This document shows, one piece after another, positions 23,014 through 33,516 of a DNA stretch of 64,000 bases. Numbering within the stretch: position 1 is the stretch's first letter; every line of letters begins with the position of its first letter. A program made the position numbers and the translations under genes. This stretch comes from Actinomycetota bacterium (lineage in GTDB: Bacteria > Actinomycetota > Actinomycetes > Nanopelagicales > Nanopelagicaceae): positions 62,001 through 126,000 of the forward strand of contig WLPU01000002.1 of the NCBI GenBank assembly GCA_009698615.1, given 5' to 3'. The notes beneath the pieces were generated by a model. That model was given only the letters and a program-made list of their open reading frames with translations. It ran no database searches and was not told the DNA's origin.

Positions 23014-24192
23014 CTAGGAAACCACTACGGATGGTTCGCCGGAGGCAATTCCGGCAGCTTCCATTTCATCGGCAAGGCGCATCGCCTCTTCAATGAGGGT
23101 TTCAACAATTTGAGACTCTGGAACCGTTTTAATGACTTCACCCTTAACAAATATTTGGCCTTTACCATTACCGGATGCCACACCGAGATCTGCTTCGCGT
23201 GCTTCTCCCGGGCCATTAACAACGCATCCCATGACAGCAACTCGAAGTGGAACAGTCATGCCTTGTAAGCCAGCTTGTACCTTCTCTGCCAAGCTGTACA
23301 CATCCACTTGTGCGCGCCCGCAGGACGGACACGAAACAATCTCTAACTTTCGTTGACGCAAGTTCAGCGATTCAAGGATCGAAATCCCCACCTTTACTTC
23401 TTCTACCGGCGGGGCCGATAGGGAAACTCGAATAGTGTCGCCAATCCCTTCGGCAAGCAAAATTCCAAAAGCTGTTGCAGATTTAATCGTCCCTTGGAAT
23501 ATTGGACCAGCTTCGGTGACACCAAGGTGTAACGGGTAGTCACACTTTGCTGCAAGAAGTCGATACGCACTCACCATTGTGACCGGATCATGATGCTTCA
23601 CAGAAATCTTAATGTCAGTAAATCCGTGCTCTTCAAACAATGAGCACTCCCACAAAGCAGATTCAACCAGCGCCTCTGGTGTTGCTTTTCCGTATTTTGC
23701 TAAGAGGCGAGGATCTAGCGAACCAGCATTTACTCCAATACGAATTGGAATACCAGCATCACCTGCGGCCTTTGCAACCTCTTTGACTTTGTCATCAAAT
23801 TGTTTGATATTTCCTGGATTCACTCGCACCGCAGCACACCCTGCGTCAATGGCAGCAAAAATGTATTTTGGTTGGAAGTGAATGTCGGCAATAACTGGGA
23901 TCTGTGATTTCTTAGCAATCTGTGCGAGCGCATCTGCATCATCTTGGCTTGGCACCGCTACGCGCACAATTTCGCAGCCAGATGCAGTGAGTTCTGCAAT
24001 TTGTTGCAGCGTTGCGTTCACATCAGAAGTCAGCGTCGTGCACATAGATTGAACGCTTACAGGTGAGCCGCTACCGACTCCAATTTTTCCTACTTGTAGG
24101 TGGCGAGTTTTACGGCGAGGAGCAAGGGTGGGCGGTGGAAGTGCCGGCATACCAAGTTCGACCATGGCGTCATTCTGCCCTACTAGTTGCAT
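23014..24192 (-). CDS. ispG: 4-hydroxy-3-methylbut-2-enyl diphosphate synthase
   Basis: 392 aa; CPSCGR and [11 protein letters not shown] motifs. Confidence 0.97.
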   Translation of the reverse strand: MQLVGQNDAMVELGMPALPPPTLAPRRKTRHLQVGKIGVGSGSPVSVQSMCTTLTSDVNATLQQIAELTASGCEIVRVAVPSQDDADALAQIAKKSQIPVIADIHFQPKYIFAAIDAGCAAVRVNPGNIKQFDDKVKEVAKAAGDAGIPIRIGVNAGSLDPRLLAKYGKATPEALVESALWECSLFEEHGFTDIKISVKHHDPVTMVSAYRLLAAKCDYPLHLGVTEAGPIFQGTIKSATAFGILLAEGIGDTIRVSLSAPPVEEVKVGISILESLNLRQRKLEIVSCPSCGRAQVDVYSLAEKVQAGLQGMTVPLRVAVMGCVVNGPGEAREADLGVASGNGKGQIFVKGEVIKTVPESQIVETLIEEAMRLADEMEAAGIASGEPSVVVS

Positions 24193-24203
24193 AACCTCGC
24201 GTT

Positions 24204-25430
24204 TTAAAGGTTGAGATTGACTGGGTTGACGATATCTGCGACCAACAACAGGAGGGTAAGTCCTGCCAGAAGCACAAAGACCACCATCGTGATCGGTGTT
24301 AACACCGCCACATTGATTGCTGCTGGCCGTGATCGACCACGAATGCGGGCAAAGAGCGCACGAACTTCATCGGCAATAGCAACCGCCATGTGGCCACCAT
24401 CAAGAGGCAAAATCGGCAAAAGGTTAAAGACACCCACAAAAATATTGAGACTGGCGATGATCATCATGAATGTTGCTAGCCGCTCTGATCCACTCAGTGA
24501 ACCACTACCCACCGCTTGACCGGATACGCGAGCAACTCCGACAACACCAACCAGACCTTGCGGATCTCGCGGCTTGCCGCCCACCGTTTGCGACCACAAT
24601 TGCGGAATCTTTGAAGGAAGCCCGGCCAGGGATGTAAGAGAGGCAGAGATGAACTTGCGAGTGGTTGTGGCTGAGTACTTTAGGGCGGTCACTGGATCAC
24701 TTCGTACTGTTGCAAACTGGTTGATGATTCCGACAAACCCAACCGTTTTACCATCGATCACTCGAGCCTGTGGAGTCACAGGGATTTCAACATCGGCCTT
24801 GCCATTTGAAACAACGCTTTGAAGATTCTTTGGTCCGCGATCAATTCCAAAAAGCAATTCCTTGCCGGCTGATGCCCGAATGATCACCACACCGTCTTCC
24901 CACTTTTTGATGGGTTGCCCGTTGATAGAAACAATTCGATCCCCTGCTTGTAGGCCAGCGATCTTTGCTGGTGATACGGGAGATGTCGATGTGCACTCAC
25001 CATTGCCAATTGCTGCTGGAAGGCAAGGTGCGATCTTGGCAATCGTTGAAGTCACTTGCGTTGTTCCAACACCCATAAACAGTCCTAAGAGCAAAATAAA
25101 TCCCAAAACAAAATGTAAAAACGAACCTGCACCTAAAACGATAAGTTTTTTCGCACTTGATGCCTTATAAAATGCGCGCGACTGTTCACCTGGTGCCATG
25201 ACATCTGTAGGTGTCATGCCATCTATGCGGCAATACCCACCAGCAGGAATCGCCTTGAGCCCAAACTCCGTCTCGCCACGTGTGGTTGACCATATTTTTT
25301 TCCCAAAGCCGAGGAAGAACTCGCTCACACGCATTCCAAATGTGCGAGCAGTTACAAAATGTCCGAACTCGTGCACCATCACCGAAAGCAAAAGGGCGAT
25401 GATGAAAGCAAGAATTCCTAGGATTTGCAT
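24204..25430 (-). CDS. Site-2 protease / RseP-like M50 zinc metalloprotease with PDZ domain
   Basis: 408 aa; [10 protein letters not shown] (HExxH) and [11 protein letters not shown] motifs. Confidence 0.93.
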   Translation of the reverse strand: MQILGILAFIIALLLSVMVHEFGHFVTARTFGMRVSEFFLGFGKKIWSTTRGETEFGLKAIPAGGYCRIDGMTPTDVMAPGEQSRAFYKASSAKKLIVLGAGSFLHFVLGFILLLGLFMGVGTTQVTSTIAKIAPCLPAAIGNGECTSTSPVSPAKIAGLQAGDRIVSINGQPIKKWEDGVVIIRASAGKELLFGIDRGPKNLQSVVSNGKADVEIPVTPQARVIDGKTVGFVGIINQFATVRSDPVTALKYSATTTRKFISASLTSLAGLPSKIPQLWSQTVGGKPRDPQGLVGVVGVARVSGQAVGSGSLSGSERLATFMMIIASLNIFVGVFNLLPILPLDGGHMAVAIADEVRALFARIRGRSRPAAINVAVLTPITMVVFVLLAGLTLLLLVADIVNPVNLNL

Positions 25431-25492
25431 TGGCCTATCTTCTCAGGTTGCACCGACAAATGGGTACTTTGACGGGGTAGTAAGATCCCTCT

Positions 25493-26827
25493 ATGACATC
25501 ACTGCCGCAAGTACGTAAATTAGTCACAGCAATTCCTGGCCCAAGGTCACAAGAAATTCTCAAGCGCCGAAGCGAAGCAGTGTCGGCAGCTCTTGGAATG
25601 GCGATGCCAGTAGTAGTTGAACGAGCAGGCGGCGGAGTGATCGTGGATGTAGACGGAAACTCGATTATTGATCTCGGTGCGGGTATTGCAGTTGTCAGCG
25701 TCGGAAATAGTGCCGATCGTGTTGTTGCAAATGTAAAAGCTCAAGTAGAAGCATTTACCCATACTTGTTTCATGGTGGTTCCTTATCTTGGATATGTAGA
25801 AGTCTGCGAAGCTCTCAATCGATTAACTCCTGGCACTCACAAAAAGAAATCTATCCTGCTCAATTCCGGTGCCGAAGCCCTCGAGAATGCGGTCAAAATT
25901 GCACGCAGCTACACCAAACGTCAAGCTGTTGTCGTCTTCGAACACGGCTACCACGGCCGAACAAATTTAACGATGGGAATGACAGCTAAAAACATGCCAT
26001 ACAAAGAGGGCTTCGGTCCCTTTGCTCCAGAAATTTATCGAATGCCCATGGCCTACCCACTTCGTTGGCCAGGTGGTGCGCAACGTTGCGCCAGCGAGGC
26101 TCTCGGTGTGGCAATTACAAAAATGGAGAAGGAGATTGGCGGCAAGAACATTGCAGCCATTGTCATTGAACCCATTCAGGGTGAAGGTGGATTTATTGTG
26201 CCACCACAAGGATTCCTTCCTGGATTGGCAAAATATTCCACCGATAATGGAATCGTTTTTATCGCGGATGAAGTTCAAACCGGATTTGCCAGAACCGGAC
26301 AGATGTTTGCTTCAGAGGATGAAAATGTTGTCCCCGATTTGATTGCAACTGCAAAAGGAATTGCCGGAGGACTTCCCCTAGCCGGGGTAACTGGCCGTGC
26401 TGAAATCATGGATTCAGTTCACGGCGGGGGTCTCGGTGGAACCTTTGGTGGATCCCCCATTGCCTGTGCCGCTGCCCTTGGTGCAATTGCAACCATAGAA
26501 GAAGAAGATTTGTGTGCTCGTGCAAAGCACATTGGGGAAATCATTTCATCTGCTCTTGGAGCAATGAAAGCTAAGTACCCAATCATTGCTGAAGTGCGTG
26601 GTCGCGGAGCGATGCAGGCAATTGAATTGGTGATGCCTGGAACTCTTGATCCAAATCCAACTGCGCTCAGCGCGATTGTGAAGTTTTGTCAGAGTGAAGG
26701 TGTTCTCATCCTCACTGCTGGCACATACGGCAACGTGATCCGCTTAATCCCACCACTTGTTATTTCAGATGACTTATTGCGCGAAGCCTTAGAGGTTTTG
26801 GATCGTGGGATCGCTTCAGCGATCTAA
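25493..26827 (+). CDS. gabT: 4-aminobutyrate aminotransferase (class III PLP)
   Basis: 444 aa; FIADEVQTGFARTG and GLPLAGVTGRAEIMD; placed beside polyamine genes. Confidence 0.88.
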   Translation: MTSLPQVRKLVTAIPGPRSQEILKRRSEAVSAALGMAMPVVVERAGGGVIVDVDGNSIIDLGAGIAVVSVGNSADRVVANVKAQVEAFTHTCFMVVPYLGYVEVCEALNRLTPGTHKKKSILLNSGAEALENAVKIARSYTKRQAVVVFEHGYHGRTNLTMGMTAKNMPYKEGFGPFAPEIYRMPMAYPLRWPGGAQRCASEALGVAITKMEKEIGGKNIAAIVIEPIQGEGGFIVPPQGFLPGLAKYSTDNGIVFIADEVQTGFARTGQMFASEDENVVPDLIATAKGIAGGLPLAGVTGRAEIMDSVHGGGLGGTFGGSPIACAAALGAIATIEEEDLCARAKHIGEIISSALGAMKAKYPIIAEVRGRGAMQAIELVMPGTLDPNPTALSAIVKFCQSEGVLILTAGTYGNVIRLIPPLVISDDLLREALEVLDRGIASAI

Positions 26828-27814
26828 TACGTTGCGGGTGGGCGAATAACTCTCGCCCTTCTTACGTTTAGCAATTGCACTTAACGCTTCTAAGACCACT
26901 CTGTTAGCCAAAATAGCCGTGATATCCGAGCTGTCATAGGCGGGTGCTACTTCAACAATATCTATGCCGACGATCGGAAGTTCGAGACAAATTCTGCGCA
27001 CTGCTTCTAATAATTCTCGACTCGTCATTCCACCCGGTTCTGGGGTACCTGTGCCTGGGGCCATACCAGGGTCAACAACATCGATATCCACTGAAAGAAA
27101 TACTCCATCGCATCCATCTGTGAGGCGTGCAAATGATTCATCTAAAACTGCAGTCATTCCACGATGATGAATTTCAGTCATCTCGTACGAACGCATCCCT
27201 TGATCGCGCATCCACTCTAGAGTTGTTGAATCTGGCCAATATCCACGCAATCCCAATTGCAAGAATCGATCTCCGCGCACGGCGCCAGAACTAATGAGCT
27301 GTCGCATAGGAGTTCCATGCCCAACTAGAGCGCCAAATTGCGTTTCACCTGTATCGGCATGAGCATCAAAGTGGATCATGGAAATTTTTCCAAGACCACG
27401 GTGTTGCGCGATTCCTGCAACATCGGCCGATGCAATGGAATGGTCGCCGCCCAGAATGACAGGAATAATTCCAGCACGAGAGAGTTTTTCTGTTGCATTT
27501 GCAAGCACTGCAAGTGAAGCAACTAAATCGCCACCAGGCATCAATAGATCCCCGGCATCTTTAACGTTGAGATCCTTGAGTCCATCTACACGAAGTGCTA
27601 GGTGCGGACGTTCACCATCATGCGGCAGGTAATCTCCGCCCCGAATTGCCTGAGGACCAAATTTTGCACCTGAGCGATGTGATGTTCCGCTATCTACAGG
27701 AGCGCCAACAATGACAACATCTGCACCCTTATACGATGACGGATCATCAAGATCGCAACGATCAATGCCTAGGAATGTGAAATCCGGCCCGTACATATTG
27801 CCGTGGTTGGTCAT
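26816..27814 (-). CDS. speB: Agmatinase / ureohydrolase
   Basis: 332 aa; GGDHSI, HFDAHADT, SVDIDVVDPGMAPGTGTPEPGG ureohydrolase motifs. Confidence 0.9.
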   Translation of the reverse strand: MTNHGNMYGPDFTFLGIDRCDLDDPSSYKGADVVIVGAPVDSGTSHRSGAKFGPQAIRGGDYLPHDGERPHLALRVDGLKDLNVKDAGDLLMPGGDLVASLAVLANATEKLSRAGIIPVILGGDHSIASADVAGIAQHRGLGKISMIHFDAHADTGETQFGALVGHGTPMRQLISSGAVRGDRFLQLGLRGYWPDSTTLEWMRDQGMRSYEMTEIHHRGMTAVLDESFARLTDGCDGVFLSVDIDVVDPGMAPGTGTPEPGGMTSRELLEAVRRICLELPIVGIDIVEVAPAYDSSDITAILANRVVLEALSAIAKRKKGESYSPTRNVLDR

Positions 27815-27838
27815 TTCCCGAGCCTAACGCATCTATCT

Positions 27839-29251
27839 TTAAGAATCGAAGCCCAAGCCAACGCGATCAAGAAACTTAAGCCATAGATTGCGTCGCCCTC
27901 CACGATGGTCGGCTCTATTAATCGACCATTGCGTAATTAGAATGAAGAAATACCTAAAAGGTTCTGGAGGGAAAGGAAGTGGCTTTCTCCTCACCATCTT
28001 TAGACGTGTGCGTTCTGTATCTTCGCCATCGAGCAAATCCAACATTGTGGCGGCACCAAAACGAGTAGCCCCAACTCCTAGCCCCGTATAGCCCAAAACA
28101 TATGCCACTCGGCCGTGATGCGCCGTACCCCAAAAAGGTGCAAAGCGCGTACAGGTATCAATTGCTCCACCCCAACCGTGTGTAAATGAAATCCCAGCCA
28201 GTTGAGGAAAGGTTTCTAAGAAGTTCGCGGCAAGAGTTGCATAAGTTTCGGCACTGAATTCATACTCTTGGCGAACTTTGCCACGGAAGTTATAAATAGC
28301 CTCGTACCCGCCCCATAAAATGCAGCCTTCTTTTGTTAGTCGATAATAATGAAACTGATTGCCAGCATCAGACAATCCTTCTCGATCTGCCCAACCAATG
28401 CTCGCGCGTTGCTCGGGAGTTAATGGCTCAGTCACTAATTGATAGTCATACACTGGAATAACATATTTACGCGCACTTCGCACAAGAGATTTGAATACAT
28501 TGGTAGCAAGGGCTACTTTCTTTGCCGTAATTGTTCCGTAAGGGCTATGAACAATCACCTTGTCATCAGAGTATTCCAGCCAATCGACTTTCGAATTCTC
28601 ATAGATCGTTACCCCTAAGGAAATACATGCCTTTTCTAATCCCCACACCAAACGGGCTGGATCCACCAGTGCAGTGCCATCATGATCAAACAACGCACCG
28701 ACATACTTGGGAGATTTCACGCGACTTTGAATCTCTTGCTGATTGAGGATTTCAACGTGATCGCCAAATTTATTCCGAAGTTCGGCTTCTTCCTTCATGC
28801 CATCGAGCTGCCATGGCGCCACCGCTACGCGAAACTCGCCCGTTCGTTCCCAATCGCAATCAATCTTGTATTTTTCGATTGCCTCCTCAATCGCATCCAA
28901 GTTTTCACGACCCAGGCGTTCGATGGTTTCCATCTCTTCACGAAATCGGGAGTAGCCATTAACAAATCCATGAGTTAGAGAGGAACTACAAAATCCACCG
29001 TTACGGCCAGATGCTCCAGCTCCAGTTTCACGCTGTTCGATGATGATGACTTCTCTCGAAGGATTGCGTTCTTTTGCCAGCAAGGCTGTCCATAAACCGG
29101 TGTAACCGGCTCCAACAATGCAGAGATCCGTTTCAACATCACCGATAAGTGCGGAATGAAATTCAGGCTCTAACGGATCAGCATCCAACCAATAAAGAAG
29201 TGGTTGAAGATCGGCTAAATGCCCAAGAACAAAGGGGTCGATGGTGGCCAT
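27839..29251 (-). CDS. FAD-dependent oxidoreductase (DAO/PuuB-like, candidate polyamine or gamma-glutamylputrescine oxidase)
   Basis: 470 aa; CIVGAGYTGLWTALLA Rossmann motif and GASGRNGGF; in the pot operon region. Confidence 0.85.
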   Translation of the reverse strand: MATIDPFVLGHLADLQPLLYWLDADPLEPEFHSALIGDVETDLCIVGAGYTGLWTALLAKERNPSREVIIIEQRETGAGASGRNGGFCSSSLTHGFVNGYSRFREEMETIERLGRENLDAIEEAIEKYKIDCDWERTGEFRVAVAPWQLDGMKEEAELRNKFGDHVEILNQQEIQSRVKSPKYVGALFDHDGTALVDPARLVWGLEKACISLGVTIYENSKVDWLEYSDDKVIVHSPYGTITAKKVALATNVFKSLVRSARKYVIPVYDYQLVTEPLTPEQRASIGWADREGLSDAGNQFHYYRLTKEGCILWGGYEAIYNFRGKVRQEYEFSAETYATLAANFLETFPQLAGISFTHGWGGAIDTCTRFAPFWGTAHHGRVAYVLGYTGLGVGATRFGAATMLDLLDGEDTERTRLKMVRRKPLPFPPEPFRYFFILITQWSINRADHRGGRRNLWLKFLDRVGLGFDS

Positions 29252-29352
29252 CGCGCAGCCGGCTTATCGCCGGACTCACCCCTTAACATCTATGAATAGT
29301 TGGCCCGGGTCCTCCGGAGTCCTACCCCAAAGTGTTAAGCCCTTCAGCTTAA
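29252..29352 (-). promoter_or_regulatory. Candidate structured RNA leader with mutually exclusive helices upstream of FAD oxidoreductase
   Basis: TTAAGC(29335-29340)/GCTTAA(29347-29352) competes with CTTAACA(29282-29288)/TGTTAAG(29333-29339); CCGGC(29259-29263)/GCCGG(29269-29273) hairpin 7 nt from the start codon. Confidence 0.55.
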
Positions 29353-29383
29353 TTTTGCACTTCAGTTGACTCTAATATAGCCG

Positions 29384-30169
29384 CTAAACGCGATTCTTTC
29401 TACTCGATACAAGCTGCCCCGCTAAAACAATACCTAAGGCCAACAAAAACATGAGGGAACCAATTACGTTCGCTTGCGCAGGAATGCCTCGCGCTGATGA
29501 AACATAGACAAACTTCGGAAAAGTAGTCAAAGTTCCGGAGTTAAAGTTTGTAATAATAAAATCATCAAAAGAAAGCGAAAATGCCAATAGAGCCGCTCCG
29601 AAGATTCCGGGCATTACTAATGGGAAAGTTACACGTCTAAAAGTTTCTACTTCGCTGGCATAGAGATCCATTGCAGCCTCTTCAAGCTTTGGGTCAAGGC
29701 TTGCAATTCTGGCTTTAACCGTCACGACAACGAATGAAATACAGAACATGACATGAGCGATCACCGTTGGCCAAAATCCAGGATTAATTCCTAGATTTAA
29801 AAACATCGCAAGGAGTGAGGCACCGAGAACAATCTCGGGGGTTGCCATAGGTAGGAAGATCAATAAGTTAACAGTGGAGCGACCCTTAAAGCGATGGCGT
29901 CCGAGGGCAAAAGCGATCATCGTGCCCAAAATTGTTGCGATTAATGTAGCTATGAAACCGATCTTGAGTGAATTGCCAAGAGCCGAACAAACTTCAGGGG
30001 CACCGCAGGGATTTTGCCAATTCTTAAAGGTAAATCCGCGCCATGTGAGATTACTCTTACCTGCATCATTGAATGAAAAAGCCATCGTGTAAGCAATTGG
30101 AATGAAGAGGTACACGAAAGCCAAAAATGCGTAAATCTTAATTAGGTTCTTCGAGATCCAACGTCTCAT
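29384..30169 (-). CDS. potC: Spermidine/putrescine ABC transporter permease PotC
   Basis: 261 aa; EAAMDLYASEVETFRRVTFPLVMPGI EAA loop; adjacent to potB/A/D. Confidence 0.93.
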   Translation of the reverse strand: MRRWISKNLIKIYAFLAFVYLFIPIAYTMAFSFNDAGKSNLTWRGFTFKNWQNPCGAPEVCSALGNSLKIGFIATLIATILGTMIAFALGRHRFKGRSTVNLLIFLPMATPEIVLGASLLAMFLNLGINPGFWPTVIAHVMFCISFVVVTVKARIASLDPKLEEAAMDLYASEVETFRRVTFPLVMPGIFGAALLAFSLSFDDFIITNFNSGTLTTFPKFVYVSSARGIPAQANVIGSLMFLLALGIVLAGQLVSSRKNRV

Positions 30170-31062
30170 ACGAGTTCGTCCGTTCCGGAACGACGCACAT
30201 AGACGGCGACTAAAATCAAGATCGCGGCCATCAACATAAATGACAGCGCTGCGGCAGTTGGATAATCAACGATTTCAAAAAAGCGCGATTCAATAACATT
30301 TCCAACCATTTTTGTCTTCGGATTTCCCAAGAGCGTGGCATTTATATAGTCCCCTGCTGCCGGGATGAATGTTAAGAGGGTTCCGGCCACGACGCCAGGG
30401 AGTGAGAGAGGGAAAGTCACTTTTCGAAAGGTTGTAATTGCATTCGCATACAAATCTCCGGCAGCCTCAAGAGTGCGAGGATCAATTCGTTCAAGGCTTG
30501 CATAAAGTGGCAAGGTCATGAATGGAAGAAAGTTGTATGTCATACCTGTGACAACCGCGAATGCGCTTGCGGTGAGGCCTGTCTGAGGACCAATAATGTG
30601 AAGTCCCCGAAGTACGGTGACGACAGGGCCTTCATTACCCAATATCTGCTTCCAGGCGATTGTGCGCAAGAGAAAAGAAGTAAAGAACGGAGCAACTACA
30701 AGAACTAATAAAAGGTTTTTCCACTTGCCAGACTTAAAAGCAATTGCGTAGGCCAAGGGGTAAGAAATTGCCAACGCTAGGAGGGTTGCGATGAGTGCAT
30801 AAATGATGGATCGAGTGAATTGCTCGCGTGCACCCGAGAACGCATCGATGTAATTTGCAAAACGAAAAGTCTGCACATACGAGCCAATTTCGCCACTCTC
30901 AGATGGTGTTTGAGTACTTGTGCTGGCTAAGTTAATAAGTGGATAGATAAAGAAGAGACACAGCCATAAGAGGCCAGGGATTAATAGGAGATAAGGAGTG
31001 CTTGGCCTTTTAATTCCGCGCACAGTGCTCGAGCGCTTAGCAACCGCAGCTACAAATGCCAT
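30166..31062 (-). CDS. potB: Spermidine/putrescine ABC transporter permease PotB
   Basis: 298 aa; EAAGDLYANAITTFRKVTFPLSLPGV EAA loop; ATGA overlap with potC. Confidence 0.93.
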   Translation of the reverse strand: MAFVAAVAKRSSTVRGIKRPSTPYLLLIPGLLWLCLFFIYPLINLASTSTQTPSESGEIGSYVQTFRFANYIDAFSGAREQFTRSIIYALIATLLALAISYPLAYAIAFKSGKWKNLLLVLVVAPFFTSFLLRTIAWKQILGNEGPVVTVLRGLHIIGPQTGLTASAFAVVTGMTYNFLPFMTLPLYASLERIDPRTLEAAGDLYANAITTFRKVTFPLSLPGVVAGTLLTFIPAAGDYINATLLGNPKTKMVGNVIESRFFEIVDYPTAAALSFMLMAAILILVAVYVRRSGTDELV

Positions 31063-32198
31063 TATTCCTCGTCAGGGTTTACAGATGTTCCGGCATCGAC
31101 ATCGGCAGTGCCATCGAGTGCGAAAGTGAACTCTGGTTTCCAGGAAAGTTGAACAGTGTCCCCTGTTTGTAGGTGAGATGCTCCGCCATCGTTTTGCTCG
31201 AATACAGAGAGTTCTTGTCCCCATGGCATTTGAATTTGGAACTGCGTACTCACACCAACAAATGAAATATCAGTGATAACGCCACCGCCAAGGGTGTTGC
31301 CTGCACTGTGCTCAATGGAAATCTTTTCGGGGCGGATACCAATCAGAACACTCTTGTCGGAATTCTCCTTGGCAAAATTTCGTCCGGAAGGCACAGTAAT
31401 TCGGTTGCCATGGACAGAGACCTGCAAATCATTTCCAGAAGATCCTTCAATCTTGCCTTTTACTAAGTTGGACTGCCCAAGGAAGTTGGCGACGAAGACT
31501 GTGCGAGGCGATTCATAGAGTTCCACAGGTGAGCCCATTTGCTCTATGCGACCCTCATTCATCACGGCAATGGTGTCCGCCATCGTCATTGCTTCTTCTT
31601 GATCGTGTGTGACGTGCACGAAAGTGATTCCTACTTCGGTTTGGATCCACTTGAGTTCTATCTGCATTTGGCGACGAAGTTTCAGATCAAGTGCGCCAAG
31701 AGGCTCATCCAGGAGCAATAGTGCGGGGCGATTTACGATCGCTCGTGCAACTGCAATGCGTTGTTGCTGGCCACCAGATAACTGTCCAGGCTTTCGTTGC
31801 GCAAGGTGCCCGAGCTCTACCAATTCCAAGACCTTCGTCACTGCATCCTTTACATCTTTAATCCCCCGACGACGCAACCCAAAGGCTACGTTTTCAAAAA
31901 TTGTCAGGTGCGGAAAGAGTGCATAGTTCTGGAAAACTGTATTAACCGGGCGGGCATAAGGCTTTTCGTAGGTGATATCGGTGTTACCAATTGCGATCGA
32001 TCCCGAAGTTGGCTCTTCTAGACCAGCAATCATGCGAAGTGTTGTTGTCTTTCCGCATCCCGAAGGTCCGAGCAAGGCAAAGAAAGATCCCTCTGGAATT
32101 ACCAGTGATAGGTCATCAACTGCGTGAAAGTCGCCAAACGCCTTTACTAAATTGCTAAGGCGCAGGTCTCCTTTTACTGAAGCGGCTTTATCGACCAC
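31062..32198 (-). CDS. potA: Spermidine/putrescine ABC transporter ATP-binding protein PotA
   Basis: 378 aa; GPSGCGKTT Walker A, LSGGQQQRIAVARA signature, TOBE-like C-terminus. Confidence 0.95.
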   Translation of the reverse strand: MVDKAASVKGDLRLSNLVKAFGDFHAVDDLSLVIPEGSFFALLGPSGCGKTTTLRMIAGLEEPTSGSIAIGNTDITYEKPYARPVNTVFQNYALFPHLTIFENVAFGLRRRGIKDVKDAVTKVLELVELGHLAQRKPGQLSGGQQQRIAVARAIVNRPALLLLDEPLGALDLKLRRQMQIELKWIQTEVGITFVHVTHDQEEAMTMADTIAVMNEGRIEQMGSPVELYESPRTVFVANFLGQSNLVKGKIEGSSGNDLQVSVHGNRITVPSGRNFAKENSDKSVLIGIRPEKISIEHSAGNTLGGGVITDISFVGVSTQFQIQMPWGQELSVFEQNDGGASHLQTGDTVQLSWKPEFTFALDGTADVDAGTSVNPDEE

Positions 32199-33400
32199 TA
32201 GTTACCAGAAGCTTTCTGGAATGCAGATTGATACTTAGTTTCATCAGCAGGACTCAAAGATGCAAAGACTTTTACCTTAGCAAGGGCTTGCGCATCAGGG
32301 AAAATATATGGACTCTTGGCCAAAACTGGGTCAATTTTTTCCATTTCGGCTTGCGCGCCTTCCACCGGACAAATGTAATTTACGTAGGCCGCAACTTGAG
32401 CAGCTACCGCTGGCTCGTAGTAATAGTTCATTACTGCTTCAGCGTTCTTGCGGTGAGTTGAGGTAGATGGAATGAGCATGTTGTCGCTCCAGAGCGTTCC
32501 ACCACTTTCAGGGATTGCAAAATCAAATTTATTCTTATTCTCTAGGGCGAGCTGGAATACATCGCCTGACCAGCCAATAACTGCAACAGCATCTCCTGAG
32601 ATTAAGTCTTCCTTGTAGGAGTTGCCCTTTACTTGGCGGATAAAGCCATCGGCAATCTTCTTTTGGAAGAAATCGATGGCATTCATAAATTGATCTTCGG
32701 TAAAATCTCCCGATGGATCAACACCCTGGTATTGCATAATGATGCCCATTGTGTCGCGCATTTCAGAGAGAACTTCGATGCGCCCCTTATTTGCTGGGGC
32801 AAAAAGATCATCAACAGTATGAACTCCCTTTGGCAAGAGCTGCTTGTTCCATCCAAATCCGGCAAACCCTGTCTGCCAGGTGAGTGAATTATTACGCCCT
32901 GGATCAAAACCTACGTTGGCAAGGGCTGGAAGAATATTTACCTTATTCGGAACGCCAGCTTCATCAATTTTCTGCGTGTATCCCAGGCGAATCCAGCGAC
33001 CGACCATCCAGTCAGTCAAGGTGACAATGTCATAACCAATATCTTTTCCAAGTTTGAGCTGTCCGGCAACTTTCCCATAAAAAGTATTGTTGTCATCAAC
33101 GTCTTCTTTGTATGTGATGTCAAGCCCGGATGATTTCTTCAATGCTTCCAGGGATGGATAGCTCTTAGATTTTTCGTCATAATCTAAATAAAGAGTCCAG
33201 TTTGCCCAACGCGCAATCTTTTCTGTGTCAGAGACATCAACCACCGCCGCTGCATCAGATGGTGAAGCAGATTTTGTTCCGCAAGCAGCCAGCAGGCCTG
33301 CTGCACCTAATCCACCTGCGCCTGCCATAAAACCGCGGCGAGACATCTGCGCACGAATAAGTGCGCGAGTTTGCGATGAGAGTGGATTATTTGTTGGCAT
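32198..33400 (-). CDS. potD: Spermidine/putrescine ABC transporter substrate-binding lipoprotein PotD
   Basis: 400 aa; SRRGF twin-Arg followed by lipobox LLAAC; GYDIVTLTDWMVGRWIRLGY. Confidence 0.92.
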   Translation of the reverse strand: MPTNNPLSSQTRALIRAQMSRRGFMAGAGGLGAAGLLAACGTKSASPSDAAAVVDVSDTEKIARWANWTLYLDYDEKSKSYPSLEALKKSSGLDITYKEDVDDNNTFYGKVAGQLKLGKDIGYDIVTLTDWMVGRWIRLGYTQKIDEAGVPNKVNILPALANVGFDPGRNNSLTWQTGFAGFGWNKQLLPKGVHTVDDLFAPANKGRIEVLSEMRDTMGIIMQYQGVDPSGDFTEDQFMNAIDFFQKKIADGFIRQVKGNSYKEDLISGDAVAVIGWSGDVFQLALENKNKFDFAIPESGGTLWSDNMLIPSTSTHRKNAEAVMNYYYEPAVAAQVAAYVNYICPVEGAQAEMEKIDPVLAKSPYIFPDAQALAKVKVFASLSPADETKYQSAFQKASGN

Positions 33401-33516
33401 GAGATCTCCTCTGTGTGATGGTCTTCATTTTTGGAAAGTTATCTGGCCTTCATTCAGTTTCGGTGGGATTGCTTCTGCGCAGGAGTTTATGCCTGATCGG
33501 GAGATTCGTCATGTAA

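Noticed and set aside
29252-29352. Assignment of the potC-downstream leader to known riboswitches (guanidine, SAM-IV, glycine, THF, glutamine)
   Set aside because: None of the conserved core motifs I can recall match; kept only as an unclassified structured leader.
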